Shown: positions 7,455 to 16,920 of the stretch, in pieces | Position numbering within the stretch: the first letter of the stretch is position 1 | Layout of the letters: every line of letters begins with the position of its first letter | NCBI GenBank assembly: GCA_030637665.1 | Contig: DAOWGA010000157.1 | Location: 1 to 18,393, forward strand | Origin: Lysobacterales bacterium | GTDB lineage: Bacteria; Pseudomonadota; Gammaproteobacteria; Xanthomonadales; SZUA-36 | Length of the DNA stretch: 18,393 nt | Reading direction: 5' to 3' | Notes under the pieces: model-generated | What the model saw: the letters and a program-made list of their open reading frames with translations, nothing else | Told to the model about the DNA's origin: nothing | Database searches by the model: none | Made by a program: the position numbers and the translations under genes

Positions 7455-9707
7455 ATGACCCAAAAATACAAGCCATCCTGCCGGCGGTCCAGGACTTCAC
7501 GTTCCCTGCTGCTGATTCTCACGCTGTTTACGATATGCAGCCCTCTACAAGCGGCACAGCAGTGCCTTAAACAGGCTGTTGTCGAGCGCCCGACAATCGG
7601 TCTGGTCCTGGGTGGAGGCGGAGCGCGCGGGGGCGCCCATTTGGGCGTTATCCGCATGCTGGAAGAACTGAATATCCCAGTGGATTACATCGCCGGAACC
7701 AGCATGGGTTCCATTGTCGGAGGCATGATGGCGGTGGGCATGACATCGGATGAGATGGAAGAAGTCATTACCGGCATCGACTGGGACGAACTGCTAAAAG
7801 ATGACACGGAACGCCAGGACCTGCCCTACCAGCGCAAGCGGGATGACGACCTGGGTTTGTTCGGGCCCAAGCTTGGAATTGGCGAGGATTCCAGCCTGTT
7901 GCCCCAGGGCTTTATTGCCGGGCAAAAAATTCTGGTCCTTTTCGAATCGCTGACAACGGAACGTGTCCAGCCGCAAAACTTCGATGAACTGCCGATACCG
8001 TTCCGGGCGGTCGCGGCAGACATTTCCACTGGCGACGTTGTGGTCATCAACCACAGCGATCTCGCATTGGCGATGCGCGCCAGCATGTCGGTACCCGCTG
8101 TATTCAATCCCGTGCCCTACGGGGAGCGCCTGCTCGTGGACGGTGGAATCGCCAATAATCTGCCGGTTGACGTCGTGCGTGATATGGGGGCGGAGATTGT
8201 CATTGCGGTGGACGTGGGATCCCCATTGCTGGAGAACAGCAAACTCGGTAACGCGCTTGCAATAGCTAACCAACTCTCCACGATCATGGTGCAGAGAAAC
8301 ACTCAGAAGCAAATCGCTTCACTGACTGCTTCGGATGTGTTGATCAGCCCGCCACTGGGCGATGAGGTCGGGTCAAGTGATTTTGCAAAAATGGGGGCGG
8401 CGGCAGACATTGGTTACGCCGCCGCGGAGGAAATACGCTCGCAATTGGAAGTTCTGGGGATAGCGCCAGCAGCATACGCAGACCATCGCCAGGAGATAGA
8501 TTCCTGTGTCGATGGACCGCCAGTGATTGAGTTTGTGCGAATTGAAAACCGCAGTCGTTTTGCCGATTTCGTGATCGAAGACCAGCTCCATATAGAAACT
8601 GGCAAGCCGCTGGATTACGCAGCCCTGGATCATGAAATAAAACAGATATACGGCCTGGGTTTCCTGGAACTCGTGCGCTACGAAATCGTCGAGGAAGATG
8701 GCCGGACCGGGATCGTGGTCTACGCCTACCAGGATTCCCGTGGAACCCAGTTCATCGAAACCGGACTGGACCTGGCAGCCGGCGAAGACTATAGCGCCTT
8801 CAATTTGAGAGTTGGCTATCTCAAGACCGACGTCGGCAAACTGGGGGGTGAGTTCCGGACTACAGTCGAAGTGGGGCAGGACTACGGGATTTATTCTGAA
8901 CTCTATCAACCACTGGACAGGCAACGGCGGTGGATCGTTCTGCCTACTCTCAACTGGTCCCACTTCAATATCAATCAGTTCAATGAAGACGGTGACAAAG
9001 TCCGACAGTACGGCGTCAGCCGGGGCCGTGCCAGCCTGGGGCTTGGCTACGAATTCGGACGCAGTGGCATCATTTCAGCTGGTTTAAGAAAATACGGCGG
9101 GAAAGTGAAAATTAATATTGGTGAGCCCGAGCCAAGCTATGACTACGATGGCGGAGAATACTTTTTTGGCCTGACTTTTGACCGGATGGATGATCGTTAC
9201 TTCCCCGGGCGTGGTTTTTACAGCTCAAGCCACTACATCGACTCAAGCGAATCACTGGGTGCGGATGGGAAGTTTGAGCAACTGGCCACGCAAAATTTCT
9301 TTGCCCATACGTGGAACAGGCACACATTGATCGGCGGATTACGTTACAGCATTACGCTGGATAACAATGCGCCCGTGTATGCCCTGTTCCGTGCCGGCGG
9401 CTTCTTCAACATGTCCGGATTCGAGACTTTCCGTTTGGCCGGGCAGAACTACGGCCTGGCGCTGGCCAGCTACCGGTTCAGGGTGAAACAATCCGGTTTC
9501 ATGCCAGCCTACGCCGGCTTCAGCGTTGAGTACGGCAACGTTTCCGATAATCACAGGGACATGTTCAGGGATGGAATCTGGAATGGCAGCGTGTACTTTG
9601 GCTACAACTCGCCCCTGGGCCCGCTCTATGCAGGCATCGGCTGGTCAGATGAAAACAGTGTTTTGTTTTTCCTGCGCATGGGCCGGATTTTTGGCCGGCG
9701 ATTCTGA
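7455..9707 (+). CDS. PlpD-like type Vd autotransporter: patatin phospholipase, POTRA and outer-membrane barrel
   Basis: This 750-residue exported protein begins with a signal peptide (basic residues 1-17, hydrophobic 18-29, likely cleavage after LQA at 33). A patatin domain spans about 45-340. It carries the oxyanion-hole motif GGGGARG at 53-59, the nucleophile Ser83 in GTSMG at 81-85 and the catalytic Asp229 in a DGG. A POTRA-like segment follows at about 355-428. The remaining roughly 315 residues are rich in alternating aromatic strands and end in Phe, as outer-membrane barrels do. This order matches Pseudomonas aeruginosa PlpD, a lipase that carries its own transporter. The expected role is phospholipid hydrolysis at or outside the cell surface. 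No strong Shine-Dalgarno precedes the ATG, and a TACAAT box at 7443-7448 lies very close to it. The gene converges on pgk with 21 bp between them. Confidence 0.93.
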   Translation: MTQKYKPSCRRSRTSRSLLLILTLFTICSPLQAAQQCLKQAVVERPTIGLVLGGGGARGGAHLGVIRMLEELNIPVDYIAGTSMGSIVGGMMAVGMTSDEMEEVITGIDWDELLKDDTERQDLPYQRKRDDDLGLFGPKLGIGEDSSLLPQGFIAGQKILVLFESLTTERVQPQNFDELPIPFRAVAADISTGDVVVINHSDLALAMRASMSVPAVFNPVPYGERLLVDGGIANNLPVDVVRDMGAEIVIAVDVGSPLLENSKLGNALAIANQLSTIMVQRNTQKQIASLTASDVLISPPLGDEVGSSDFAKMGAAADIGYAAAEEIRSQLEVLGIAPAAYADHRQEIDSCVDGPPVIEFVRIENRSRFADFVIEDQLHIETGKPLDYAALDHEIKQIYGLGFLELVRYEIVEEDGRTGIVVYAYQDSRGTQFIETGLDLAAGEDYSAFNLRVGYLKTDVGKLGGEFRTTVEVGQDYGIYSELYQPLDRQRRWIVLPTLNWSHFNINQFNEDGDKVRQYGVSRGRASLGLGYEFGRSGIISAGLRKYGGKVKINIGEPEPSYDYDGGEYFFGLTFDRMDDRYFPGRGFYSSSHYIDSSESLGADGKFEQLATQNFFAHTWNRHTLIGGLRYSITLDNNAPVYALFRAGGFFNMSGFETFRLAGQNYGLALASYRFRVKQSGFMPAYAGFSVEYGNVSDNHRDMFRDGIWNGSVYFGYNSPLGPLYAGIGWSDENSVLFFLRMGRIFGRRF

Positions 9708-9728
9708 GTGCGATAAGCGGAATTAATT

Positions 9729-10907
9729 TCAGCTCTTCGCGACCTCCACCAGCGCAGCAACAGCGGGAAGAGTTTTGCCTTCAACGAATTCGAGAAAAGC
9801 TCCACCCCCCGTTGAGATATAAGACACACCTTCTGTCACGCCGAATTGGTCGATTGCAGCCAGGGTATCGCCACCACCAGCGATACTATAGGCTCCGGAT
9901 CGCTCTATGGCTTCTGCTACAGCACGGGTTCCCGCAGAAAAATGACGGAATTCAAATACACCAACCGGGCCGTTCCAGATCACCGTGCCGGAGACGGCTA
10001 TGATTTTCGAGTACTCAACGGCAGTCAATGGGCCAATATCAAGAATCATTTCATCCTGACCCACTTCGTCGACATGGCGTACCAGCGGTTTCGCATCGGC
10101 CGAGAATGATTTGGCAACGACTACGTCCATGGGAATTGGAATCGCACCGCCTTTGGCGTGGGCCTTTTGAATCAGGCGCTGCGCTTCGTGAATCAGATCA
10201 GGTTCATAGAGTGACTGGCCGACATCGTGGCCGGCCGCTGCAATGAATGTATTTGCGATCCCACCACCCACGATCAGTTCATCGACCTTGTCGAGCAAGG
10301 AATCGAGCACGGTCAACTTGCTTGAAACCTTGGAGCCGCCCACGATAGCGAGCATGGGACGCGTGGGATCGCGCAAGGATTTATCCAACGCATCCAGCTC
10401 CCTGCTCAGCAGGGGCCCTGCACAGGCCAACTCAGCAGCACGCACCACGCCTTCAGTCGAAGCGTGGGCCCGATGAGCGGTACCGAAAGCATCCATGACG
10501 AATACATCACACAGGCCCGCCATGCGCCGGGCCAATGCTTCGTCATTACTCTTCTCTCCACGGTTGAATCGAACATTCTCACAAAGAACAACTTCACCGG
10601 GCAAGATTTCCACGCCGTCCAGCCAGTCATCTTCCAATCGGACTTCCCTGCCGAGCAGTTCAGCCAGGCGGGCAGCAACGGGGCGCAGTGAGTATTGCGG
10701 ATCCGGCTCGCCTTCAACCGGACGCCCCAGGTGTGACAGCAGCTGAACGGCCGCACCCTTGTCCAGCGCCATTTGAATGGTTGGCAGGGCAGCCCGGATT
10801 CGTGCATCGGAGGTAACCCGGCCATCGCTGACTGGCACATTGAGGTCTTCCCGGATCATCACCTTCTTATCAGCAATATTCAGGTTTTCCATGCGCAGAT
10901 AGTTCAT
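9729..10907 (-). CDS. pgk: Phosphoglycerate kinase
   Basis: This 392-residue enzyme interconverts 1,3-bisphosphoglycerate and 3-phosphoglycerate with ADP/ATP. The ATG at 10907 is preferred because a GGA-type ribosome site lies about 8 bases before it and the product then aligns with E. coli Pgk from residue 1 ([15 protein letters not shown]). A longer in-frame version starting at 10976 would run into the end of gap. Substrate-binding residues are in DLNVPV (21-26) and HLGRP (59-63). GGSKVSSKL, the nucleotide-binding GGGDT (344-348) and STGGGA near the C-terminus are all present. It is the third gene of tkt-gap-pgk and begins 14 bp after the gap stop. No clear terminator lies in the 21 bp before the convergent phospholipase gene. 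Confidence 0.97.
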   Translation of the reverse strand: MNYLRMENLNIADKKVMIREDLNVPVSDGRVTSDARIRAALPTIQMALDKGAAVQLLSHLGRPVEGEPDPQYSLRPVAARLAELLGREVRLEDDWLDGVEILPGEVVLCENVRFNRGEKSNDEALARRMAGLCDVFVMDAFGTAHRAHASTEGVVRAAELACAGPLLSRELDALDKSLRDPTRPMLAIVGGSKVSSKLTVLDSLLDKVDELIVGGGIANTFIAAAGHDVGQSLYEPDLIHEAQRLIQKAHAKGGAIPIPMDVVVAKSFSADAKPLVRHVDEVGQDEMILDIGPLTAVEYSKIIAVSGTVIWNGPVGVFEFRHFSAGTRAVAEAIERSGAYSIAGGGDTLAAIDQFGVTEGVSYISTGGGAFLEFVEGKTLPAVAALVEVAKS

Positions 10908-10921
10908 TTTCTTTCCGTTAT

Positions 10922-11929
10922 TCAGGCATTGATGAGAGCAAGCGTCGTATCCAGCATACGGTTGCTGAATCCCCACTCATTGTCATACCAGCTAAGCACT
11001 TTCACCAGCTTGCCTTCCATGACTCTTGTCAATCCCGCATCAAAAATCGAGGAATGGGGGTTATGATTGAAATCAATCGACACCAGCGGCAAATCGTTGT
11101 ACGCAAGCACACCGGCCAAAGCGCCTTCAGAGGCGGTACGAAGCAAAGCATTCACCTCATCAATCGTGGTTGCACGGCTGGCCTTGAAGGTCAGATCAAC
11201 TACTGACACATTGATGGTGGGCACACGCATTGAAAAACCATCCAATTTACCGTTAAGTTCCGGCAAAACCAGGCCGACAGCAGCTGCAGCACCGGTCTTG
11301 GTGGGAATCTGGCTCATGGTCGCGGAACGGGCACGGCGCAAATCGGAATGGAATACATCGGTCAACACCTGGTCGTTGGTATAGGCGTGAATGGTGGTCA
11401 TCAAGCCGCTTTCAATACCAATGCCCTCATGCAGTACCTTGGCCAGCGGCGCCAGGCAATTGGTGGTGCATGAAGCGTTTGAAATGACTTCGTCGCTGGC
11501 TTTCAGGGTATCGTGGTTCACACCGAACACAATCGTGTTATCCACATTCTGGCCCGGCGCTGAAATGATCACTTTGCTGGCGCCTGCTCTGATGTGCGCA
11601 CCCGCAGTCTCCTTGCTACGAAAGAAGCCGGTACACTCATGAACAACCTCAACGCCCAGTTCCGCCCAGGGCAGATTGGCGGGGTCCCTTTCCGCGAAGA
11701 CTTTGACCCGGTCACCGTTAATGACCAGATCGCCGTTGTCAACGCCAACCGTTCCGGGAAATATCCCGTGGGCCGTATCGTACTGTGTGAGATGGGCGTT
11801 GGTTGCTGCGTCTGCGAGGTCATTGATGGCGACCACCTGGAATTCGTCGGTGCGACCGGATTCGTAAATCGCCCGCATGATATTGCGGCCGATGCGGCCA
11901 TAACCATTAATTGCAATTTTTACTGTCAT
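10922..11929 (-). CDS. gap: Glyceraldehyde-3-phosphate dehydrogenase, type I
   Basis: This 335-residue enzyme oxidises and phosphorylates glyceraldehyde 3-phosphate to 1,3-bisphosphoglycerate. The dinucleotide-binding motif NGYGRIGR is at 8-15, and the active-site Cys154 lies in [12 protein letters not shown] with His181 in the following HAYTNDQ. Asp37 in the AIND segment favours NAD as cofactor. DLRRARSA near 196-203 resembles the proteobacterial form found beside transketolase and pgk rather than E. coli GapA. A good ribosome site (GGGAG) precedes the ATG at 11929. It lies 24 bp after the tkt stop and 14 bp before pgk, so cotranscription is very likely. Cofactor use is inferred from sequence only. 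Confidence 0.97.
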   Translation of the reverse strand: MTVKIAINGYGRIGRNIMRAIYESGRTDEFQVVAINDLADAATNAHLTQYDTAHGIFPGTVGVDNGDLVINGDRVKVFAERDPANLPWAELGVEVVHECTGFFRSKETAGAHIRAGASKVIISAPGQNVDNTIVFGVNHDTLKASDEVISNASCTTNCLAPLAKVLHEGIGIESGLMTTIHAYTNDQVLTDVFHSDLRRARSATMSQIPTKTGAAAAVGLVLPELNGKLDGFSMRVPTINVSVVDLTFKASRATTIDEVNALLRTASEGALAGVLAYNDLPLVSIDFNHNPHSSIFDAGLTRVMEGKLVKVLSWYDNEWGFSNRMLDTTLALINA

Positions 11930-11953
11930 TTTTTACTCCCGATTTAAATTGGT

Positions 11954-13960
11954 TTATTCGGTTGCCGCCAAGGAATCGCGGACAGCCTGGCTCACGTTTT
12001 CAACCGTCAAGCCGTATTGTTCAAAAAGCTCGCCGGCTGGAGCAGATGCACCAAAACGGTCCACTCCAACAATTCGCCCCCTGTCGCCGACAAATACCTT
12101 CCAGCCACTGGTGACACCAGCCTCAACGGCAACCCGCGCCTGAATCCTGCCCGGTAGTACCGACTCGCGATAGGACTCATCCTGGCGGAGAAAAAGATCG
12201 GGGTTGGGCATGGACACTACCCTGACGCTGGTACCGCCGGATGACAATTTTTCCGCTGCCTTTACGGCGAGGCCGAGCTCGGAGCCGGTGGCGATAATCA
12301 ATGCGTCCGCCTGTCCGTCTGGTTCTTGAAGCACATAAGCTCCCCGCGCGATGTTCGCCAGTTGTTCGTCAGTTCTGGCTTGGTGCGGCAAGCCCTGGCG
12401 GGTAAAAATCAGCGCCGTAGGCCGGCCGGTGTTTTCGATGGCGCACTTCCAGGCCACGGCAGATTCGACCGTGTCACAAGGCCGCCACACCTCGAGACCC
12501 GGAATCAAGCGCAAACTGGCAACATGCTCCACGGGTTGATGTGTGGGACCGTCCTCTCCCAGGCCAATGGAATCATGCGTGTAAACATGAATGTTTTGGC
12601 TGGGGATCAATGCCGACATCCGCACTGCATTGCGCGCATAGTCGGAGAAAACCAGGAAAGTGGCATTATAGGGAATAAAACCACCATGCAGACCAAGACC
12701 ATTACATATGGCTGTCATACCGAACTCACGGACGCCAAAATAAACGTAGTTTCCATCCTCGGTGCCATCGTTGACGTTCACACTACCGGACCAGATGGTG
12801 TTGTTGGAGCCGGCAAGGTCAGCGGAGCCGCCGATCAGCTCCGGCAACAGGGGACCAAATGCATTGAGTGCAATCTGCGAAGATTTCCTGGTTGCGACAT
12901 CGCCGCCTTCGGCCTGCAGTTTTGCGATAATCTCGCTGGTGAGCCGGCCCCAGCCCGCGGGGAGCTCGCCCGCCATCCGTCGCTCGAATTCTTCTGCGAG
13001 TCCGGCAAAATCACTCCTGAATGCCTCGAACTTCTGTTGCCATTCTGTTTCTGCCACTGCCCCGGCATCCCTGGCATCCCAGGCAGAAGCAATCTCGCCG
13101 GGAATTTCGAAAGGAGCATGATCCCAGCCAAGGTTCTGCCTGGTCGCTGCTATCTCTTCCGCACCCAGCGGAGCACCATGAGTAGCCTCCGTGCCCTGCT
13201 TGTTCGGCGCACCGAAACCAATCACAGTACGGGTGCAAATCAGGGTAGCCCGATCTGTTTCTGCAGTGGCCGTATCAATGGCCTGCTGGATCTCAACAGG
13301 GTCATGTCCATCAACCCCCCGGATCACTTGCCAACCATAAGCTTCGAAACGAGCAGGTGTGTCATCAGTAAACCAGCCCTGAACCTCGCCATCGATGGAT
13401 ATTCCATTGTCATCCCAAAACGCGATCAATTTGCCCAGCCCGAACTTGCCCGCCAGTGAGCAGGCTTCGTGGGATACGCCCTCCATCAGACAGCCGTCTC
13501 CCAGAAAAACCCAGGTCCGGTGATCGACGATTTGGTGACTGCCGCGATTGTACCGCCTGGCCAGCACTTTCTCCGCCAGCGCCATACCCACGGCGTTGGC
13601 AATACCCTGGCCCAGGGGGCCGGTAGTGGTCTCTACACCGGGCGTTTCGCCGAATTCCGGATGACCGGGTGTTTTGGAGTGCAACTGGCGGAAGTTCCTC
13701 AACTCCGACATTGGCAGGTCGTAACCGCTCAGGTGCAGCAAGGAATAAAGCAGCATCGAGCCGTGACCGTTGGACAGGACAAAGCGATCTCTGTCTGCCC
13801 AGTCGGGGTTCGCCGGGTTGTGTTTCAGGTTGCTATTCCACAACACTTCGGCAATATCGGCCATGCCCATGGGCATTCCGGGGTGTCCGGAATTGGCCTG
13901 CTGGACAGCATCCATTGAAAGTGCGCGAATGGCGTTTGCAAGTTCATATCGGGTAGGCAT
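11954..13960 (-). CDS. tkt: Transketolase
   Basis: This 668-residue ThDP enzyme moves two-carbon ketol units between sugar phosphates and links the pentose phosphate pathway to glycolysis. The ATG at 13960 is preferred: AGGGA lies about 8 bases upstream and the product starts [12 protein letters not shown] as transketolases do. The in-frame extension to 14002 adds 14 residues with no family support. Visible family residues are His26 (SGHPGMPMG), His66 (NGHGSML), His100, the ThDP/metal motif beginning GDG at 154-156 and ending at Asn185, the REFGM segment with the cofactor-activating Glu, and [10 protein letters not shown]. It is the first gene of tkt-gap-pgk. Its 155-bp upstream region holds two hairpins and no convincing sigma-70 promoter that I can fix. 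Confidence 0.97.
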   Translation of the reverse strand: MPTRYELANAIRALSMDAVQQANSGHPGMPMGMADIAEVLWNSNLKHNPANPDWADRDRFVLSNGHGSMLLYSLLHLSGYDLPMSELRNFRQLHSKTPGHPEFGETPGVETTTGPLGQGIANAVGMALAEKVLARRYNRGSHQIVDHRTWVFLGDGCLMEGVSHEACSLAGKFGLGKLIAFWDDNGISIDGEVQGWFTDDTPARFEAYGWQVIRGVDGHDPVEIQQAIDTATAETDRATLICTRTVIGFGAPNKQGTEATHGAPLGAEEIAATRQNLGWDHAPFEIPGEIASAWDARDAGAVAETEWQQKFEAFRSDFAGLAEEFERRMAGELPAGWGRLTSEIIAKLQAEGGDVATRKSSQIALNAFGPLLPELIGGSADLAGSNNTIWSGSVNVNDGTEDGNYVYFGVREFGMTAICNGLGLHGGFIPYNATFLVFSDYARNAVRMSALIPSQNIHVYTHDSIGLGEDGPTHQPVEHVASLRLIPGLEVWRPCDTVESAVAWKCAIENTGRPTALIFTRQGLPHQARTDEQLANIARGAYVLQEPDGQADALIIATGSELGLAVKAAEKLSSGGTSVRVVSMPNPDLFLRQDESYRESVLPGRIQARVAVEAGVTSGWKVFVGDRGRIVGVDRFGASAPAGELFEQYGLTVENVSQAVRDSLAATE

Positions 13961-13982
13961 CAGGGTTCCCTGTATTGGTGTC

Positions 13983-13998
13983 TTTGCCGGCAGGCAAA
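13983..13998 (-). promoter_or_regulatory. Small hairpin in the tkt leader
   Basis: A perfect TTTGCC/GGCAAA inverted repeat with a 4-base loop lies 22 bp upstream of the tkt start codon, next to an A/T-rich stretch. It is outside the ribosome site. It could be leader structure, but a 6-bp stem of this kind can also arise by chance. Confidence 0.2.
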
Positions 13999-14068
13999 TC
14001 AAAAAATAAATTTAACGGTCGAACCAGATCAATAATGATTTTGCCGATTGTCAGTGATGGGGGCAAGG

Positions 14069-14089
14069 GCCGACAGACGATCTGCCGGC
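14069..14089 (-). terminator. Hairpin downstream of the symporter gene
   Basis: The arms at 14069-14077 and 14081-14089 pair over 9 positions with a 3-base loop, one pair being a G-U wobble on the minus strand. It lies 26 bp after the symporter stop codon, where a transcription terminator is expected. It lacks the T run of a standard intrinsic terminator, so it may instead be a 3'-end stabilising or processing structure. Confidence 0.35.
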
Positions 14090-14115
14090 AATTAATGTGA
14101 TTGTGTTGACTACGG

Positions 14116-15654
14116 TCAGGAACGATTGGCTGCTTTGCCGAATTTTTGCAGCCTGCCGGCCTTGTAATCTGACCAGTACTCGTTCAGTTCACGCTTGACT
14201 ACCGGCATCAGGAAGTAAATGCCGAGCATGTTTGGAAAGGCCATTGCAAAGATCATTGCGTCTGAGAAATCGATCACGGAACCCAGTTGCATGGAAGAAC
14301 CCACGATCACGAAAAACAGGAACAGGGCCTTGTAGACGATGTCAGTGATCATCGATTCACCGAATAGGTAGGTCCACGCCTTGAGCCCATAGTAAGACCA
14401 GGAAATCATGGTGGAAAATGCAAACAACACCACCGCAACCGTAAGTACCCAGGGGAACCAGGATATGGTCGATTCAAATGCAGCGGATGTCAGGGCCACG
14501 CCCTGGCTGGGATCTACCGAAGGGTCCCATGTGCCAGTAATGATGATGACCAGAGCAGTAATCGTGCACACTACGACCGTGTCGATGAAAGGCTCATACA
14601 AAGCTACCATGCCCTCGGTAACCGGGCGGTTCGTGCGCACGGCTGAATGCGCAATAGCTGCTGAGCCTACGCCTGCTTCGTTGGAAAAAGCGGCACGCTT
14701 GAAACCCTGAAACAGAACTCCAACCACTCCACCAGCCATCCCTTCTGGGCTGAATGCGCCGTTCAGTATGGAGGCAAAGGCTGCCGGTATCTCACTGAAA
14801 TTACTGAAAATGATGACCAGGCCAGCAGACACGTAAACCACCGCCATGATTGGCACGATTTTGGAGGTGACGCGTGCTATCCCCTGGATCCCACCAATGA
14901 TGACCAGGCCCACAAGGGTCGCCACGACAATGCCGAACAGCCAGCCTTTGTCAGCCAGCCAGCTGGCATCGCCGCCAGTCACTGCCAGGACCTGCTTGAA
15001 ACTCTGGTTGGCCTGAAACATGTTGCCGCCACCAAACGAGCCTCCAATGCAGAAAACGGCGAACAGTACAGCAAGTACCTTGCCGAGTGTTTTCAGCTTG
15101 TCGCTGCGCTCAGCAAGCCCCTTGGACAGGTAATACATAGGGCCGCCGGAAACGCTGCCATCGGTGTACTCATTGCGATACTTCACACCCAGGGTGCATT
15201 CCACAAACTTCGACGACATGCCCAGAAAACCGGCCAGTATCATCCAAAACGTCGCGCCCGGCCCACCCAGCGAAACGGCCACCGCCACGCCTGCGATATT
15301 ACCCAGCCCAACCGTTCCCGACAGCGCCGTGGCCAGCGCCTGGAAATGTGTAACCTCACCAGCTGCAGTCGGATCTGAGTAGTCACCGCGCACAAGATGA
15401 AACCCATGCTTTAGAGCGCGTAGATTGATGAAGCGGAAGTAAAAAGTGAATATGGTTGCGCCTGCAATCAGCCACACCAGCACAAAGGGGAACTGGATTC
15501 CCGCAAGCGGAAACGAGGAAAATATGAAGCCCGAAACCGCATCGGCAAACGGCTTGATTGCTTCATTGATCTTCGTATCAATGCCTTCCTGGGCCAGCAC
15601 TGGCATCGACATGAGTATTCCCAAGAGGGCGATCCCCCACTTTTTTATTAACAT
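14116..15654 (-). CDS. Alanine/glycine:cation symporter family (AGCS) transporter
   Basis: This 512-residue inner-membrane protein is expected to import alanine or glycine with Na+. The AGCS signature is clear at about 112-137 ([11 protein letters not shown], then [12 protein letters not shown]), followed by GGPMYYL and many hydrophobic helices. The ATG at 15654 is preferred because GGAG lies about 8 bases before it; an in-frame TTG at 15666 would put that site inside the gene. Residues 1-21 look like a cleavable signal peptide ending VLA-Q, followed by about 30 residues before the first core helix. This N-terminal form occurs in some members of the family. It starts 26 bp after the universal stress protein gene and is probably cotranscribed with it. 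The exact substrate cannot be read from the sequence. Confidence 0.93.
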   Translation of the reverse strand: MLIKKWGIALLGILMSMPVLAQEGIDTKINEAIKPFADAVSGFIFSSFPLAGIQFPFVLVWLIAGATIFTFYFRFINLRALKHGFHLVRGDYSDPTAAGEVTHFQALATALSGTVGLGNIAGVAVAVSLGGPGATFWMILAGFLGMSSKFVECTLGVKYRNEYTDGSVSGGPMYYLSKGLAERSDKLKTLGKVLAVLFAVFCIGGSFGGGNMFQANQSFKQVLAVTGGDASWLADKGWLFGIVVATLVGLVIIGGIQGIARVTSKIVPIMAVVYVSAGLVIIFSNFSEIPAAFASILNGAFSPEGMAGGVVGVLFQGFKRAAFSNEAGVGSAAIAHSAVRTNRPVTEGMVALYEPFIDTVVVCTITALVIIITGTWDPSVDPSQGVALTSAAFESTISWFPWVLTVAVVLFAFSTMISWSYYGLKAWTYLFGESMITDIVYKALFLFFVIVGSSMQLGSVIDFSDAMIFAMAFPNMLGIYFLMPVVKRELNEYWSDYKAGRLQKFGKAANRS

Positions 15655-15680
15655 TTTACGCTCCAAGGTGCCGGACAGGC

Positions 15681-16115
15681 TCAGGGGACAACGGTGACGG
15701 GCGTTTCTGAGATTTGCACCAGCGTGCTGGCAACACCACCAAATAGTTTGGTCTTTATAAGAGATTGACCCTTTCGCCCGATGATAATATTGCTGGCCTT
15801 CAGTTCCATGGCCAGTGCGCTGAGTGTTTCCGCGGGATGACCGTGCCGGATTATCCCCTCTGCATCCACGCCTTCGCTGCGCAGCCTCTCCACGATGGGG
15901 TCGATAATCTGGGCGTGCGCACGCTCCAACTCTTCTTCACGACGTTTGTGCCGTTCAGCATTCTCCTGAGCCGTGTTGAAGGAGTACGGTGACCACTGGA
16001 TCACGTAAACGACAAACAAATGAAGGCCAGCTTCCTTCGCCCACTGGGCAGCGTGATCCAAAGCACGGTGACTGCATTCACTGCAATCGGTTCCCACAAG
16101 TAGAGCCTGGGTCAT
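15681..16115 (-). CDS. Universal stress protein, UspA family
   Basis: This 144-residue protein has the single-domain Usp fold. The N-terminal strand ALLVGTD begins the domain and Asp10 is the usual adenine-contact position. The ATP-loop motif G-2x-G-9x-G occurs as G113, G116 and G126. The residue after the last glycine is Gly rather than the common Ser/Thr, and the strand TPVTVVP ends the protein. A charged stretch at about 52-70 (many Glu, Arg, Lys) is a likely surface helix. A strong ribosome site (GAGG) precedes the ATG. The gene leads the symporter by 26 bp. Such pairs suggest a Usp that modulates the transporter or shares its stress regulation, which is inference. Confidence 0.92.
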   Translation of the reverse strand: MTQALLVGTDCSECSHRALDHAAQWAKEAGLHLFVVYVIQWSPYSFNTAQENAERHKRREEELERAHAQIIDPIVERLRSEGVDAEGIIRHGHPAETLSALAMELKASNIIIGRKGQSLIKTKLFGGVASTLVQISETPVTVVP

Positions 16116-16180
16116 GGAATTTTCACCTCGTTCCTGTCCGGAAAAGCCGGTTTTTCTAAAGGGGCGGCGCTAATACTACA

Positions 16181-16747
16181 TCAGCCAGATGAATTGTCCC
16201 GCCATTTAATCGAACAGCCTATGGACGGAATCTGGTTTTCCGGGCCTTTACCGGATTCCGCTACCTGCTTCATAGCCTGGTAGAGTTCCCGCTCGGTGGC
16301 GCCCCTGTCCGGCCAGCGGCCACTGGCATCGAGCCTGCCCCGGTACTGTAATTCAAGCCTGCTGTTGTAGCCAAAGAAATCAGGGGTGCAAACTGCACCG
16401 TAGGCACGGGCAACTTCCTGTTTTTCATCAATCAGGTATGGGAAGGAATACCCCACTTCCCTTGCCACTCGCTGCATGTTTTCAAATGAATCTTCGGGAT
16501 AATATTCCGTATCATTCGGCATGATTGCGACGCATTTGACCCCGAGCGACTCGAGTTCCGTAGCGTCTCGAACCAGCTTTTCCTGGATAGCCTGAACATA
16601 AGGACAGTGATTGCAAATGAACATGACCAGCAGCCCATTGGCGCCGAGGCATGCGTCCCGTGACCAGTACTGTCCATCCACGCCTTTAAGGGAAAAATCT
16701 GGGGCCGCCAAACCAAAATCACAGACCGGTGTTTCTGTGCTTACCAT
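16181..16747 (-). CDS. Thioredoxin-fold, AhpC/TSA-like protein with CNHC motif
   Basis: This 188-residue protein has a peroxiredoxin/TlpA-like layout: AAPDFSLKGVDG at 14-25, a strand leading to CNHCPYV with Cys45 and Cys48, the cis-proline region Cys120-Thr121-Pro122, and a C-terminal GCSIKW with Cys178. No signal peptide or membrane segment is seen, so it is probably cytoplasmic. The family is widespread and is usually annotated only as a thioredoxin family protein; the natural substrate is not known to me. A dithiol CxxC suggests reductase or disulfide-exchange activity rather than classical peroxidase activity. The ribosome site is weak. An extended -10 element lies about 31 bp upstream of the start. 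The gene is divergent from the barrel gene and 65 bp upstream of the usp gene. Confidence 0.85.
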   Translation of the reverse strand: MVSTETPVCDFGLAAPDFSLKGVDGQYWSRDACLGANGLLVMFICNHCPYVQAIQEKLVRDATELESLGVKCVAIMPNDTEYYPEDSFENMQRVAREVGYSFPYLIDEKQEVARAYGAVCTPDFFGYNSRLELQYRGRLDASGRWPDRGATERELYQAMKQVAESGKGPENQIPSIGCSIKWRDNSSG

Positions 16748-16777
16748 AATTTATATTGATTCAGGTCTAAAAATCGC

Positions 16778-16786
16778 AGTATATCA
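16778..16786 (-). promoter_or_regulatory. Extended -10 promoter for the thioredoxin-fold gene
   Basis: On the minus strand the bases TGATATACT form an extended -10 element (TGn followed by TATACT). It predicts a start point near 16770 and a leader of about 23 bases before the ATG at 16747. No good -35 box lies at standard spacing, which is tolerable for extended -10 promoters. Confidence 0.4.
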
Positions 16787-16920
16787 GGCATGATTGCAAT
16801 AATTTTAAAGAAAAACTCCAGAAATTTGCTATGATTGAATTAAACTTTTAATAAATCCGGTCCTCTAAGCGCTAAGAATGATTTTTGGGGTAAACAAATT
16901 GGGATGATGGTTCTGAGATT

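Noticed and set aside
9682..9699. GCCGG/CCGGC inverted repeat near the end of the phospholipase gene as a bidirectional terminator
   Set aside because: The stem is only 5 bp with an 8-base loop, lies within the coding sequence and has no T run on either side.
10908..10976. N-terminal extension of pgk to an upstream start
   Set aside because: It overlaps the end of gap and is not family-like. The ATG at 10907 has a good ribosome site and aligns with known Pgk N-termini.
12326..13459. A 377-codon open frame on the plus strand antisense to tkt
   Set aside because: The opposite strand encodes a complete, well-conserved transketolase. The antisense product has no recognisable domain and no ribosome site; it is a by-product of codon bias.
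13961..14002. N-terminal extension of tkt by 14 residues
   Set aside because: The ATG at 13960 has AGGGA at proper spacing and matches transketolase starts. The extension also contains the leader hairpin.
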